A stretch of 64,000 nucleotides of DNA, from the NCBI GenBank assembly GCA_030562195.1, contig JAUJPP010000005.1, forward strand, positions 40,783,106-40,847,105. Reading direction: 5' to 3'. The position numbers were made by a program, and so were the translations under genes. The notes under the pieces were generated by a model. That model did not search any database. It was not told where the DNA came from and worked only from the letters and a program-made list of their open reading frames with translations. Source of the DNA: Nipponacmea schrenckii (lineage: Eukaryota > Mollusca > Gastropoda > Lottiidae). Every line of letters starts with the position of its first letter. The stretch's first letter is position 1. Positions 45,168 to 57,475 of the stretch are shown here, in pieces.

Positions 45168-47329
45168 CATCAGGAATATAATAATACTTCTAGAATATTT
45201 ATTACTTTCAATGTTTCAATGTGGTTCTCACGCTGCCATCAGGAATATAATGATACTTCTAGAATATTTATTACTTTCAATGTTTCAATGTGGTTCTCAC
45301 ACTGCCATCAGGAATATAATGATACTTCTAGAATATTTATTACTTCCAATGTTTCAATGTGGTTCTCACACTGCCATCAGGAATATAATAATACTTCTAG
45401 AATATTTATTACTTCCAATGTTTCAATGTGGTTCTCACACCGTCATCAGGAATATAATGATACTTCTAGAATATTTATTACTTTCAATGTTTCAATGTGG
45501 TTCTCACACTGCCATCAGGAATATAATGATACTTCTAGAATATTTATTACTTCCAATGTTTCACTGTGGTTCTCACACTGTCATCAGGAATATAATAATA
45601 CTTCTAGAATATTTATTACTTTCAATGTTTCAATGTGGTTCTCACACTGCCATCAGGAATATAATGATACTTCTAGAATATTTATTACTTCCAATGTTTC
45701 AATGTGGTTCTCACACTGCCATCAGGAATATAATGATGCTTCTAGAATATTTATTACTTTCAATGTTTCAATGTGGTTCTCACACCGTCATCAGGAATAT
45801 AATGATACTTCTAGAATATTTATTACTTTCAATGTTTCAATGTGGTTCTCACACTGTCATCACGAATATAATAATACTTCTAGAATATTTATTACTTCCA
45901 ATGTTCAATGTGGTTCTCACACTGTCATAATATAATAATACGTCTAGAATATTTATTATTTTCAATGTTTCAATGTGGTTCTCTCACTGTCATCAGGAAT
46001 ATAATAATACTTCTATAATATTTATTACTTTCAATGTTTCAATGTGGTTCTCACACTGTCATCAGGAATATAATGATACTTCAAGAATATTAATTATTTT
46101 CAACGTTTTAATGTAGTTCTCACACTGTCATCAGGAATATAATGATACTTCTATAATATTTATTACTTTCAACGTTTCAATGTGGTTCTTACACCGTCAT
46201 CAGGAATATAATGATACTTCTAGAATATTTATTACTTTCAATGTTTCAATGTGGTTCTCACACTGTCATCAGGAATATAATAATACTTCTAGAATATTTA
46301 TTACTTTCAATGTTTCAATGTGGTTCTCACACTGCCATCAGGAATATAATGATACTTCTAGAATATTTATTACTTTCAATGTTTCAATGTGGTTCTCACA
46401 CTGTCATCAGGAATATAATAATACTTCTAGAATATTTATTACTTCCAATGTTTCAATGTGGTTCTCACACTGCCATCAGGAATATAATGATGCTTCTAGA
46501 ATATTTATTACTTTCAATGTTTCACTGTGGTTCTCTCACTGTCATCAGGAATATAATAATACTTCTAGAATATTTATTACTTTCAATGTTTCAATGTGGT
46601 TCTCACACTGTCATCAGGAATATAATGATACTTTTAGAATATTTATTACTTTCAATGTTTCAATGTGGTTCTAACACTGTCATCAGGAATATAATGATAC
46701 TTCTAGAATATTTATTATTTTCAATGTGGTTCTCTCACTGTCATCAGGAATATAATGATGCTTCTAGAATATTTATTATTTTCAATGTGGTTCTCACACT
46801 GCCATCAGGAATATTATGATACTTCTAGAATATTTATTACATGTACTTTCAACGTTTCACTGTGGTTCTCACATCGTCATCAGGAATATAATGATACTTC
46901 TAGAATATTTATTACTTTCAATGTTTCAATGTGGTTCTCACACTGTCATCAGGAATATAATGATACTTCTAGAATATTTATTACTTTCAATGTTTCAATA
47001 TGGTTCTCACACTGTCATCAGGAATATAATGATACTTCTAGAATATTTATTACTTTCAACGTTTCAATGTGGTTCTCACACTGTCATCAGGAATATAATA
47101 ATACTTCTAGAATATTTATTACTTTCAATGTTTCAATGTGGTTCTCACACTGTCATCAGGAATATAATGATACTTCTAGAATATTTATTACTTTCAATGT
47201 TTCAATATGGTTCTCACACTGTCATCAGGAATATAATGATACTTCTAGAATATTTATTACATGTACTTTCAATGTTTCAATGTGGTTCTCACACCGCCAT
47301 CAGGAATATAATAATACTTCTAGAATATT
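45168..47329. repeat. 69-bp tandem array, about 31 copies
   Basis: The unit contains 'CATCAGGAATATAATGATAC', 'TTCTAGAATATTTATTACTT' and 'CAATGTGGTTCTCACACTG'. Unit length 69 is 23 codons, so two plus frames stay open for up to 281 codons ('HQEYNDTSRIFITFNVSMWF'). There is no start context, no codon bias and no domain, so I treat it as non-coding. A few units are shortened (45900-45960, 46720-46790). Confidence 0.95.
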
Positions 47330-50300
47330 GTATAAGAAAGGTGGCTATTACAGTTATGGTATAAGAAAGGTTGCTATTACAGTTATGGTATAAGAAAGGT
47401 TACTATTGTAGCTATGGTATAAGAAAGGTGCTATTGTAGTTATGGTATAAGAAAGGTTGCTATTACAGTTGTGGTATAAGAAAGGTTGCTATTGTAGTTA
47501 TGGTATAAGAAAGGTTGCTATTGTAGTTATGGTATAAGAAAGGTTGCTATTGTAGCTATGGTATAAGAAAGGTTGCTATTACAGTTATGGTATAAGAAAG
47601 GTTGCTATTACAGTTATGGTATAAGAAAGGTGGCTATTACAGTTATGGTATAAGAAAGGTTGCTATTACAGTTATGGTATAAGAAAGGTGGCTATTGTAG
47701 TTATGGTATAAGAAAGGTTGCTATTGTAGCTATGGTATAAGAAAGGTTGCTATTACAGTTATGGTATAAGAAAGGTTGCTATTGTAGCTATGGTATAAGA
47801 AAGGTTGCTATTGTAGCTATGGTATAAGAAAGGTGGCTATTGTAGCTATGGTATAAGAAAGGTGGCTATTACAGTTATGGTATAAGAAAGGTGGCTATTG
47901 TAGCTATGGTATAAGAAAGGTTGCTATTACAGTTATGGTATAAGAAAGGTTGCTATTGTAGTTATGGTATAAGAAAGGTTGCTATTGTAGCTATGGTATA
48001 AGAAAGGTTGCTATTACAGTTATGGTATAAGAAAGGTGGCTATTGTAGTTATGGTATAAGAAAGGTTGCTATTACAGTTATGGTATAAGAAAGGTGGCTA
48101 TTGTAGTTATGGTATAAGAAAGGTTGCTATTACAGTTATGGTATAAGAAAGGTGTCTATTGTAGCTATGGTATAAGAACGGTGCTATTGCAGTTATGGTA
48201 TAAGAAAGGTGGCTATTACAGTTATGGTATAAGAAAGGTTGCTATTGTAGTTATGGTATAAGAAAGGTGGCTATTGTAGTTATGGTATAAGAAAGGTGCT
48301 ATTGTAGTTATGGTATAAGAAAGGTTGCTATTACAGTTATGGTATAAGAAAGGTGGCTATTGTAGTTATGGTATAAGAAAGGTTGCTATTACAGTTATGG
48401 TATAAGAAAGGTTGCTATTACAGTTATGGTATAAGAAAGGTGGCTATTACAGTTATGGTATAAGAAAGGTGGCTATTGTAGCTATTGTATAAGAAAGGTG
48501 GCTATTGTAGTTATGGTATAAGAAAGGTGGCTATTCTAGCTATGGTATAAGAAAGGTGGCTATTGTAGCTATGGTATAAGAAAGGTTACTATTACAGCTA
48601 TGGTATAAGAAAGGTTACTATTAGAGTTATGGTATAAGAAAGGTGGCTATTACAGTTATGGTATAAGAAAGGTTACTATTACAGCTATGGTATAAGAAAG
48701 ATTACTATTACAGTTATGGTATAAGAAAGGTGGCTATTGTAGCTATGGTATAAGAAAGGTGGCTATTCTAGCTATGGTATAAGAAAGGTTGCTATTACAG
48801 TTGTGGTATAAGAAAGGTTACTATTACAGCTATGGTATAAGAAAGATTACTATTACAGTTATGGTATAAGAAAGGTGGCTATTGTAGTTATGGTATAAGA
48901 AAGGTTACTATTGTAGCTATGGTATAAGAAAGGTTGCTATTGTAGCTATGGTATAAGAAAGGTGGCTATTACAGTTATGGAAAAAGAAAGGTGGCTATTG
49001 TAGTTATGGTATAAGAAAGGTGGCTATTACAGTTATGGTATAAGAAAGGTGGCTATTGTAGTTATGGTATAAGAAAGGTGGCTATTACAGTTATGGTATA
49101 AGAAAGGTGGCTATTACAGTTATGGTATAAGAAAGGTGGCTATTGTAGTTATGGTATAAGAAAGGTGGCTATTGTAGTTGTGGTATAAGAAAGGTGGCTA
49201 TTACAGTTATGGTATAAGAAAGGTGGCTATTGTAGCTATGGTATAAGAAAGGTGGCTATTCTAGCTATGGTATAAGAAAGGTTGCTATTCTAGCTATGGT
49301 ATAAGAAAGATTACTATTACAGTTATGGTATAAGAAAGGTGGCTATTGTAGCTATGGTATAAGAAAGGTTGCTATTGTAGTTATGGTATAAGAAAGGTGG
49401 CTATTACAGTTATGGTATAAGAAAGGTGGCTATTACAGTTATGGTATAAGAAAGGTGGCTATTGTAGTTATGGTATAAGAAAGGTTGCTATTGTAGTTAT
49501 GGTATAAGAAAGGTTGCTATTGTAGCTATGGTATAAGAAAGGTGGCTATTACAGTTATGGTATAAGAAAGGTGGCTATTACAGTTATGGTATAAGAAAGG
49601 TGGCTATTGTAGCTATGGTATAAGAAAGGTGGCTATTGTAGCTATGGTATAAGAAAGGTGGCTATTACAGTTATGGTATAAGAAAGGTTGCTATTACAGT
49701 TATGGTATAAGAAAGGTGGCTATTGTAGTTATGGTATAAGAAAGGTTGCTATTACAGTTATGGTATAAGAAAGGTGGCTATTACAGTTATGGTATAAGAA
49801 AGGTGGCTATTGTAGCTATGGTATAAGAAAGGTTGCTATTGTAGCTATGGTATAAGAAAGGTGGCTATTGTAGTTATGGTATAAGAAAGGTTGCTATTGT
49901 AGCTATGGTATAAGAAAGGTTGCTATTGTAGCTATGGTATAAGAAAGGTGGCTATTGTAGCTATGGTATAAGAAAGGTTGCTATTGTAGTTATGGTATAA
50001 GAAAGGTGGCTATTGTAGTTATGGTATAAGAAAGGTTGCTATTGTAGTTATGGTATAAGAAAGGTTGCTATTGTAGTTATGGTATAAGAAAGGTTGCTAT
50101 TGTAGCTATGGTATAAGAAAGGTTGCTATTGTAGCTATGGTATAAGAAAGGTTGCTATTGTAGTTATGGTATAAGAAAGGTTGCTATTACAGTTATGGTA
50201 TAAGAAAGGTTGCTATTACAGTTATGGTATAAGAAAGGTGGCTATTGTAGTTATGGTATAAGAAAGGTGGCTATTGTTGTGGTATAAGAAAGGTTGCTAT

Positions 50301-51372
50301 TGTAGTATGGTATAAGAAAGGTGGCTATTGTAGTTATGGTATAAGAAAGGTGGCTATTACAGTTATGGTATAAGAAAGGTTGCTATTACAGTTGTGGTAT
50401 AAGAAAGGTTGCTATTGTAGCTATGGTATAAGAAAGGTGGCTATTGTAGCTATGGTATAAGAAAGGTGGCTATTGTAGTTATGGTATAAGAAAGGTGGCT
50501 ATTACAGTTATGGTATAAGAAAGGTGGCTATTACAGTTATGGTATAAGAAAGGTGGCTATTACAGTTGTGGTATAAGAAAGGTTGCTATTGTAGCTATGG
50601 TATAAGAAAGGTGGCTATTGTAGCTATGGTATAAGAAAGGTGGCTATTGTAGTTATGGTATAAGAAAGGTGGCTATTACAGTTATGGTATAAGAAAGGTG
50701 GCTATTACAGTTGTGGTATAAGAAAGGTGGCTATTGTAGCTATGGTATAAGAAAGGTGGCTATTGTAGTTATGGTATAAGAAAGGTTGCTATTGTAGCTA
50801 TGGTATAAGAAAGGTGGCTATTACAGTTATGGTATAAGAAAGGTTGCTATTACAGTTGTGGTATAAGAAAGGTGGCTATTGTAGCTATGGTATAAGAAAG
50901 GTGGCTATTGTAGTTATGGTATAAGAAAGGTGGCTATTACAGTTATGGTATAAGAAAGGTGGCTATTACAGTTGTGGTATAAGAAAGGTGGCTATTGTAG
51001 CTATGGTATAAGAAAGGTGGCTATTGTAGTTATGGTATAAGAAAGGTGGCTATTACAGTTATGGTATAAGAAAGGTGGCTATTACAGTTATGGTATAAGA
51101 AAGGTTGCTATTACAGTTGTGGTATAAGAAAGGTTGCTATTGTAGCTATGGTATAAGAAAGGTGGCTATTGTAGTTATGGTATAAGAAAGGTTGCTATTA
51201 CAGTTGTGGTATAAGAAAGGTTGCTATTGTAGTTATTGTATAAGAAAGGTTGCTATTGTAGCTATGGTATAAGAAAGGTGGCTATTGTAGCTATGGTATA
51301 AGAAAGGTGGCCATTGTAGTTATGGTATAAGAAAGGTTGCTATTGTAGTTATGGTATAAGAAAGTTTGCTTT
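47330..51372. repeat. 29-bp minisatellite, about 139 copies
   Basis: The unit reads 'GTATAAGAAAGGTTGCTATT' then 'ACAGTTATG'. It abuts the 69-bp array with no spacer. Three positions vary in a near-binary way: GGTTGC/GGTGGC, ACAG/GTAG, and TTATGG/CTATGG/TTGTGG. 29 is not a multiple of three and no frame crosses it. Confidence 0.98.
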
Positions 51373-52522
51373 ACTATAACTACCCGTTTCCTTAATTGTC
51401 CCGTTAGCGAATAAATAGTGCAAATAGTTTAAAATGTTCATCTACACCCCATATAGTCCGAAACTTGCTGACTCTATTCCCAGGCTCTGATAGCTATTTG
51501 GACAGATATGGCTGGGGGAGAGTCAGAAAAACTGGGCACCTAAAACTTGCATTTTCCGCACCTCCGAGGGTGTGGGTGTTTAAAACGTATTTACAAACCT
51601 CGAATCCAACAAACCTTGATTGATTTGGAAAGATGAATGTTTTTGTAAATCAATCATGCCAGCATTATCTCGCTACACCACTCATGCTACGCCTATGGCT
51701 GCGTCAAAGATTTTTTTCTGCAGAATTTCAATCGCTCAGTCTTATTTCAAATTATTAGGTGCCACCAGCCATATCTGTGCAAATAGCCATATCTGTCCAA
51801 TATCAGAGGCTACACCCAATAATACATTTCCATTTAGTTTGATAAATTGCGCTTTTGATCCTTGCTACAACAAAAGCTTCAAACTCCTAACATTTACAAT
51901 CTTTATTAATAATACCTAAAACAGCGATTCTATCTTAAATTTGCTATTTTTAACGAAAAAGGAAACCTTTTCATTTCATTTTCATTATAGCTCAGTATAG
52001 AAACTTTGTGTCAGATTGATATGTTAAGTAACTAATAATCCCTGTAAAGAGGTGACAGCAAAAGTTATTATAAAGAGTAAACACATTTGGTTATAATCTT
52101 TATACATGTTAATTCTAAGGAAAGACAAATTGAGATAAAGCAATTAGAAACGAAAACTACAACTTGTAACATATATTTCATACTAATTCTAATTGCACAG
52201 GCCAACTATGCAACAGTAACCACTATCAGTTTGATCTTTTTTTTAAATATTTTACAAAATCATAAATAACAGTTTTGCTCCTAAAAACTCTGCCTTGATT
52301 TCTGTGGACTCGTATATCCCAGTATTGGATCTGATGATTTTAGATGAAAGCCATCTCATAGCATTTCTCCTGTAATTCACATTTTTGGGAAGCGAAATGC
52401 ATCTGTTTATTGACTCACACTTCTGCGTGTCTGTTTTAAAACGTGTTTTGTCAATGGCTTCCTCACTTAATCTTATTTTTAACAGTTCGTTTATTTATCA
52501 TTGTCATTCAATTGTAGACTAG
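51373..52522. other. No supported gene; inverted repeat pair inside
   Basis: 'AGCTATTTGGACAGATATGG' (about 51491-51510) is answered by 'CCATATCTGTGCAAATAG' and 'CCATATCTGTCCAATA' near 51769-51802, so a MITE-like inverted structure of about 320 bp is likely. The frames 51620-51919 and 52087-52269 have no recognisable product. Confidence 0.5.
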
Positions 52523-53951
52523 TTAAATTGTTTGAAGCCAAAAACATTGATCTGCTCCACAACTGTTAAGATGACCACCACCACAGACTTCAAAGTTAGA
52601 ATTGCACTTGGAACAGTCTCCACCATAACACATAACTGTTGCTTGCAGTAGTTTTTGCAGCTTTTTCAATTTGGTCACATCTCCACAGTAAGTAGAAACA
52701 GTTCTTTGATGACCAGACTACATCTTGACTCAATGTTTTCTTTTGACTCTTCTTGTCAACTTTAGATTTCCAACTGAACATACAATCACTGAAATTAACC
52801 TTGTAACATTTTCGAAACTAAGATGCACCAAGATGGTAGGGTCAGCCAATCTTTCACAAAGAGAGTAAACTTTTCATAGCCTCTTCGAATCCGGTTGCTA
52901 ACGTTGAATCTCTGTCTGTTGTAGCAAACTTGATGACCTCTTGCAAGGACAATTCTTCTCCAATTCCTATTTCTTTATCAGATAAAGGTGCATGTCTGTG
53001 TAGATTTGCTGTGCATCCCTCGTGTCCAGGCCAGTTGACAATAATGCCTGTGCCTCTGAGCCACGCTCCAGTCCAACAAAGTTTATTTTGCAGCACAGCA
53101 CTTATTATGTATTTCCTATCTGTGTTTGTCTCACAAGCAATGCCAATCGATTGAGATGCTCCTTGGCCAGGTTTCTTACTGTGTCCTATGGTAAGACAAT
53201 TGTATCTACCATCCAAAGCCACATTTATCACATTCGGGTTGGATGAACCACTTCTTCTGTCGATGTTTTTAACCTCTTCCACCTTCTTTCTCATACACTC
53301 AGTATTCAATTCTGTTGTTTTTGAACTCACATAATTGGATAACTTAGACATACCACTTCGTGCGGGAGGGGGTGTGTCTAAATCAGCCAGTAAAAACACA
53401 GTCCTTGAATTTCCAAAAGGTATGTCCAGCTTGTAGGTTAATGTTTACAGCTGCAGCTTTCCTACCCCTTTTGCCGGTCGTGACTTTCTTGTATAAATTC
53501 ATTACTGGGGAAATGTATCCACAATTAAGGCATTTTAGTGAATATTTCCATCCAGCTCCCCATTTTCTTCTATGTGGATATTAAATTGTGACACTGGACG
53601 CTCTTGAGGCTCTTCTGCAGCATGGACCTGAATAGATGAATTCCAACATGCCACCAATTTTTCTACATTGATTATCCGGTTGCCTGTTACTTCATTATAA
53701 TCATAATTGCTTTCTTCTTTTTCAGGCCTTGGTCATAAAACCCTGTTACTACCTGGGGAGTCTATGTTAGAATAACTCATCGGTTGGTCTTCAGACACTG
53801 TAGATGTAGATGGAAGATTATAATCAGTCTGTGTTACCTGACTAACTTTCTTTACATGTCCAGGTAAAAATTGTGAACCACTTCTTTTTCTGTGGTCTTT
53901 CGTTTTCAGAGTTTTGAATGAAAATGAGTGAATTTCTGATTTTAAATACAA
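52523..53951 (-). pseudogene. Mutator-like transposase, frameshifted
   Basis: The minus strand encodes pieces of one transposase in the order expected for the metazoan Mutator-like family. The N-terminus has 'KRSGSQFLPGHVKK' (53733-53951). A 'CLNCGY' zinc-binding segment follows near 53525. Then, after a frame change near 53430, comes the frame 52854-53399 with 'DTPPPARSGMSK', the catalytic-type 'NVALDGRYNC', 'NWPGHEGCTANLHRH' and 'KFATTDRDSTLATGFEEAM'. A further frame holds 'KCYKVNF'-like remains, and the end is a Cys-rich tail with 'CYGGDCSKCNSNFEVCGGGH'. Stops and at least three frame changes show it is dead. No terminal inverted repeats were identified. The family name rests on motif order seen by eye. 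Confidence 0.65.
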
Positions 53952-55072
53952 TCATATTAGTCAAAGACTTGAGGGAGGTGAAAATATCAGCAGAATGACA
54001 TTATTCTTGGACACAATTAATAGACAGCATGAATAATGTTGATCCAGAGAATTCAGTATGCATCAATTATCCACTTTTGGAGAAATTTACAAGATAAAGC
54101 AATTATAAAAAAATGCAAACCGATTACTTCAGGGAGATAATAAAAGGGGATCTAATCTACCATATACAAAGAACTTACTCAGATTTTTATTCCTTTTTTA
54201 AGCAGTCACTAAACGTTTGGTATAGATATTAGGGAATTCATCCTGGAGTTCTTTATAAAAGCGTTTCACAATCAAAGAGGTATGTTAAGCTGTAGAATTG
54301 TAGATGGCGACAAAAGGTATAATTTGATGTTCAAGATATTCTGTAATGAATGGGCCATCTTATTTGTAATGATAAAAAGATAATGGGAGGTAACTCTAGT
54401 GAATAAACAAAATCTTGAAAAATATAAGTAAAACGTTAAGGTACGTTAAGTTTTAGTACGAACACTCATTTCTGTGTTGGAGGGAAATCTGCCGAAATTT
54501 ATTTTTTTCTTTTTATTAGCAGGACTGACTTGGTTTCTGGGGTGTCGAGGTCATAAATCTTTAAATGAGTTATATAATAGTTGTTACTTAAACTCACTCC
54601 CTAATGGAAATATGGTCTCTCCCTAATGGAAATATGGCCTTTTTTAAAGTCATTCTAGAAAATATTTTGGCCTATTTTATTTCTGTTTCTGCAATGGTCA
54701 CTAATTCTATGAAGTACTGTGGTTTTTAAAGTACAAACAGGTGGGATGATGTGCGAAGTAAATATGAAATAATAAATTTTACCCCAATTCTGTATAATAT
54801 ATTTTTTTCAGGCTTGGTTTAGATCAGACCTGAATTATCTTCATATATAAGAAAGTTATTTAGAATTGTACGTTTACAAGTTAACTAGTTGTAAATATAG
54901 CATTTCATAGGAAATGGGCAACAAAAGTAAAAACACTTTCATTTGCATACTTTTAGATTTATTTACATAATTTTAAGACAGGTTGACCTAGAGGTGTTAC
55001 AATATAAGTTAAGAATATTTTTAGAAAATCCTCTTTCCCCCTCCCTTTTGGAGTTTTAGCAACCCCATTTTT
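53952..55072. other. No supported gene
   Basis: AT-rich. Near 54596-54640 a short phrase, 'CTCCCTAATGGAAATATGG', is duplicated in tandem. A dispersed repeat fragment (relative of 44366-44520) lies at 55020-55075. Confidence 0.45.
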
Positions 55073-55074
55073 GA

Positions 55075-55385
55075 CAGGTATGTGTGGCAGGTCTTATATA
55101 AACAGTTAGATATGTGTGACATGTCATATACATGTATATATATACAGGTAGATATGTGTGACATGTCTTATATTTACAGGTAGATATGTGTGACATGTCA
55201 TTGTATACAGGTAGATATGTGTGACATGTCATTATATACAGGTAGATTATGTGTGACATGTCATATATATACAGGTAGATATGTGTAACATGTCATATAT
55301 ATACAGGTAGATATGTGTAACATGTCATATAGATACAGGTAGATATGTGTAACATGTCATATAGATACAGGTAGATATATACAGT
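55075..55385. repeat. Tandem repeat of about 34 bp, nine to ten copies
   Basis: The unit contains 'CAGGTAGATATGTGTGACAT' and 'GTCATATATATA'. Its open minus frame is a translation of the repeat. Confidence 0.93.
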
Positions 55386-56089
55386 AACCCTCATTCTCAG
55401 GAAGGACTGCTGGTTATATTTTATCGTAAGTATATTTCTGATTTTGTATAATATCTGATTTATATTGACGAAGTAATTTGAGTGGCTCATTTAAAATGTT
55501 ATCATCTTGCTAAAGTTTTCAAGGGAGGTAACCTACACTATGGTTATGGTTTAAGAATTAATACAAGGCCGTGCCGGGTGTAATTTATTTATACAATATG
55601 AGTATATGAAGAAAGTTTAATGAATTTTTATATATTCTATTCGACAGTTATGGTAAGTCAATATTTAAAATGAAATCGGGGACGCGAACTTTTCATTTAC
55701 CAAACTATAGGCAGATGGCTGGAAAAGGTTGAATACCCCTAGTCTAAGTGGTATAGCACAAGATGGTAGTATTTGATTAAATCATTGTAGACAACAAAGC
55801 TAAAAGTCTCAGTTTTATTTGCATTGTTCAATTATTATTCTATTTGTCTTAATAAATACCAAATCAAAAAAATCAAATCTCTTCAATTCCTTAAAATACG
55901 CAACTGATATTTGATGCAATAAGCACTCAGAATTGGGATACGGGTCTCAATAGGGAAATAAAAGGATACTGCTGTACCAAGATTTACCTGGTTATATGTC
56001 CACTCTCTTTCGACATAGTCCCCGAATCCGCTCTCATTGAAAAACAGAACTCAAAATAACGAGTGATGGCAGAAACTACCCACTGACGT
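55386..56089. other. No supported gene
   Basis: AT-rich; the distal part may be decayed LINE coding sequence leading into the fragment at 56090. Confidence 0.35.
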
Positions 56090-56701
56090 TATACCAAAAA
56101 CAATTAAATTCGCTGACTATGATTCAACTGAATGGAATAAACAGCTATGATAATATGAAAATTTATAATATTATGGACATTTATAATATGGACAATTATA
56201 ATATGGACATTTATAATATGGACATTTATAAAGCGCTAATAGCCACATCACATAGGGACATACTCAGAACGCTTGACAGAAATAATCCAAAAGGTAACAA
56301 ACTAGGAACTTATAGACAGTTCAAAGATTCCATATCAGTTGAATCATACGTCACTGACTATAAAATTACACGATTCCACAGACTTTTATGCCAAATAAGA
56401 AGTGGTTGCTTCCCTTTAGCTATAGAAACCGGGCGGTATGGTAAACCCTTTAGCTATAGAAACCGGGCGGTATGGTAAACCCTTTAGCTATAGAAACCGG
56501 GCGGTATGGTAAACCCCAAATCCCGCGTAATGAACGTACCTGTCAATGCTGCCAATCTGATGTAATTGAGAACGAACTTCACGTCATTTTAATTTGTAAT
56601 GCTTATGATAATCTGAGCAAGCAACTTTTAGAGAAAATGTATTTCAAACGGAAATTATTCTCTCAATACACTACCACTCAAAAGAAAGTTTCGCCGACTT
56701 G
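56090..56701 (+). pseudogene. LINE ORF2 C-terminal fragment with internal 34-bp triplication
   Basis: The frame reads 'LGTYRQFKDSISVESYVTDY', then 'LCQIRSGCFPLAIETGRYG', then in the next frame 'NERTCQCCQSDVIENELHVI' with a following Cys. This order (tY..FK, lR.....IE.GRY, C.xC...E.H....C) is the C-terminal end of many LINE reverse transcriptases, ending in a zinc-binding motif. The IE-GRY segment is present three times in tandem (unit with 'TTTAGCTATAGAAACCGGGC', about 56415-56517), so the gene is rearranged as well as frameshifted. A short 15-bp repeat 'ATAATATGGACATTT' lies at 56170-56232. Confidence 0.75.
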
Positions 56702-57079
56702 ACTTTAACAAAACCAAAACCATACAATAATTAACATTAAATTACCAGGAATCAGTTTCCTTGATTTAAACTGAAATACCGATATTTCATTCTTCACAAT
56801 ATACTTAGAAAGAATAGTCAAAGAGTCAGAATCAAAATATTACACAAATTGAAAAAGTCCATTCCATGTTCGACCTGAAAATAAGGTAAAAACAAATTGT
56901 AGCGCGGCATTGATAATGATAATTTGATGTTGCTTAGACAGAGACACCAAAGCACTGACACGGCAAGATCGAAGAGTGGAAATTGACGGTGATTTATCAT
57001 CAGAATTGAGCTCAGCGATCTCTTGTTTTCGTTATTTAAAGAAAGAAAAGAAAAAGAACTACATTCAAGGATAACAAAT
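56702..57079. other. No supported gene
   Basis: AT-rich spacer. The minus frame 56818-57000 has no recognised product. Confidence 0.4.
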
Positions 57080-57475
57080 TTGGTTCACCAGTCTACCGTG
57101 ACAGGGATCCAGGGATCCTTTCTACCAACTGGTCCTTGTCCTTGGCACTGATCTTTCTCCGATTATCCATACCCGTTTACAGCTGAGTGGACTGGAATTA
57201 TGAGTAATGATGATTTATTCAAGGTCATCGGACTTCACACAACGATCGAGATTAGAACTCCCGTCCATTTTCAACGTATCCAAGCAAATCACGTCATGAC
57301 TTAAATTACTAACGCTCTAACTGCTGTGCTATAGAAGTCACTCTAACCGCTGTGCTATAGAAGTCACTCTAACCGCTGTGCTATAGAAGTCACTCTAACC
57401 GCTGTGCTATAGAACCCACGCTCTAACCGCTGTGCTATAGAAGTCACTCTAACCGCTGTGCTATAGAACCCCTAA
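57080..57475 (-). mobile_element. tRNA-derived SINE with a multiplied A box
   Basis: On the minus strand 'TAGCACAGCGGTTAGAG' fits a pol III A box and 'GGGAGTTCTAATCTCGATCG' (57243-57262) resembles a B box, at a tRNA-like order. The A-box segment is repeated about six times as a 26-bp tandem (57311-57470). Downstream sequence ('GGGTATGGATAATCGGAGAA', 'AAGGACCAGTTGGTAGAAAG') would be the SINE body. The exact 3' end is not defined. Confidence 0.55.

Noticed and set aside
45085..47393. Repeat proteins of up to 281 residues
   Set aside because: The 69-bp unit is a multiple of three; two frames are open at once and no domain is present.
21535..51372. Possible CRISPR arrays
   Set aside because: Arrays here are head-to-tail satellites without unique spacers, in a eukaryotic setting with no cas genes.
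51620..51919. 99-codon plus frame
   Set aside because: No domain; it overlaps one arm of an inverted repeat.
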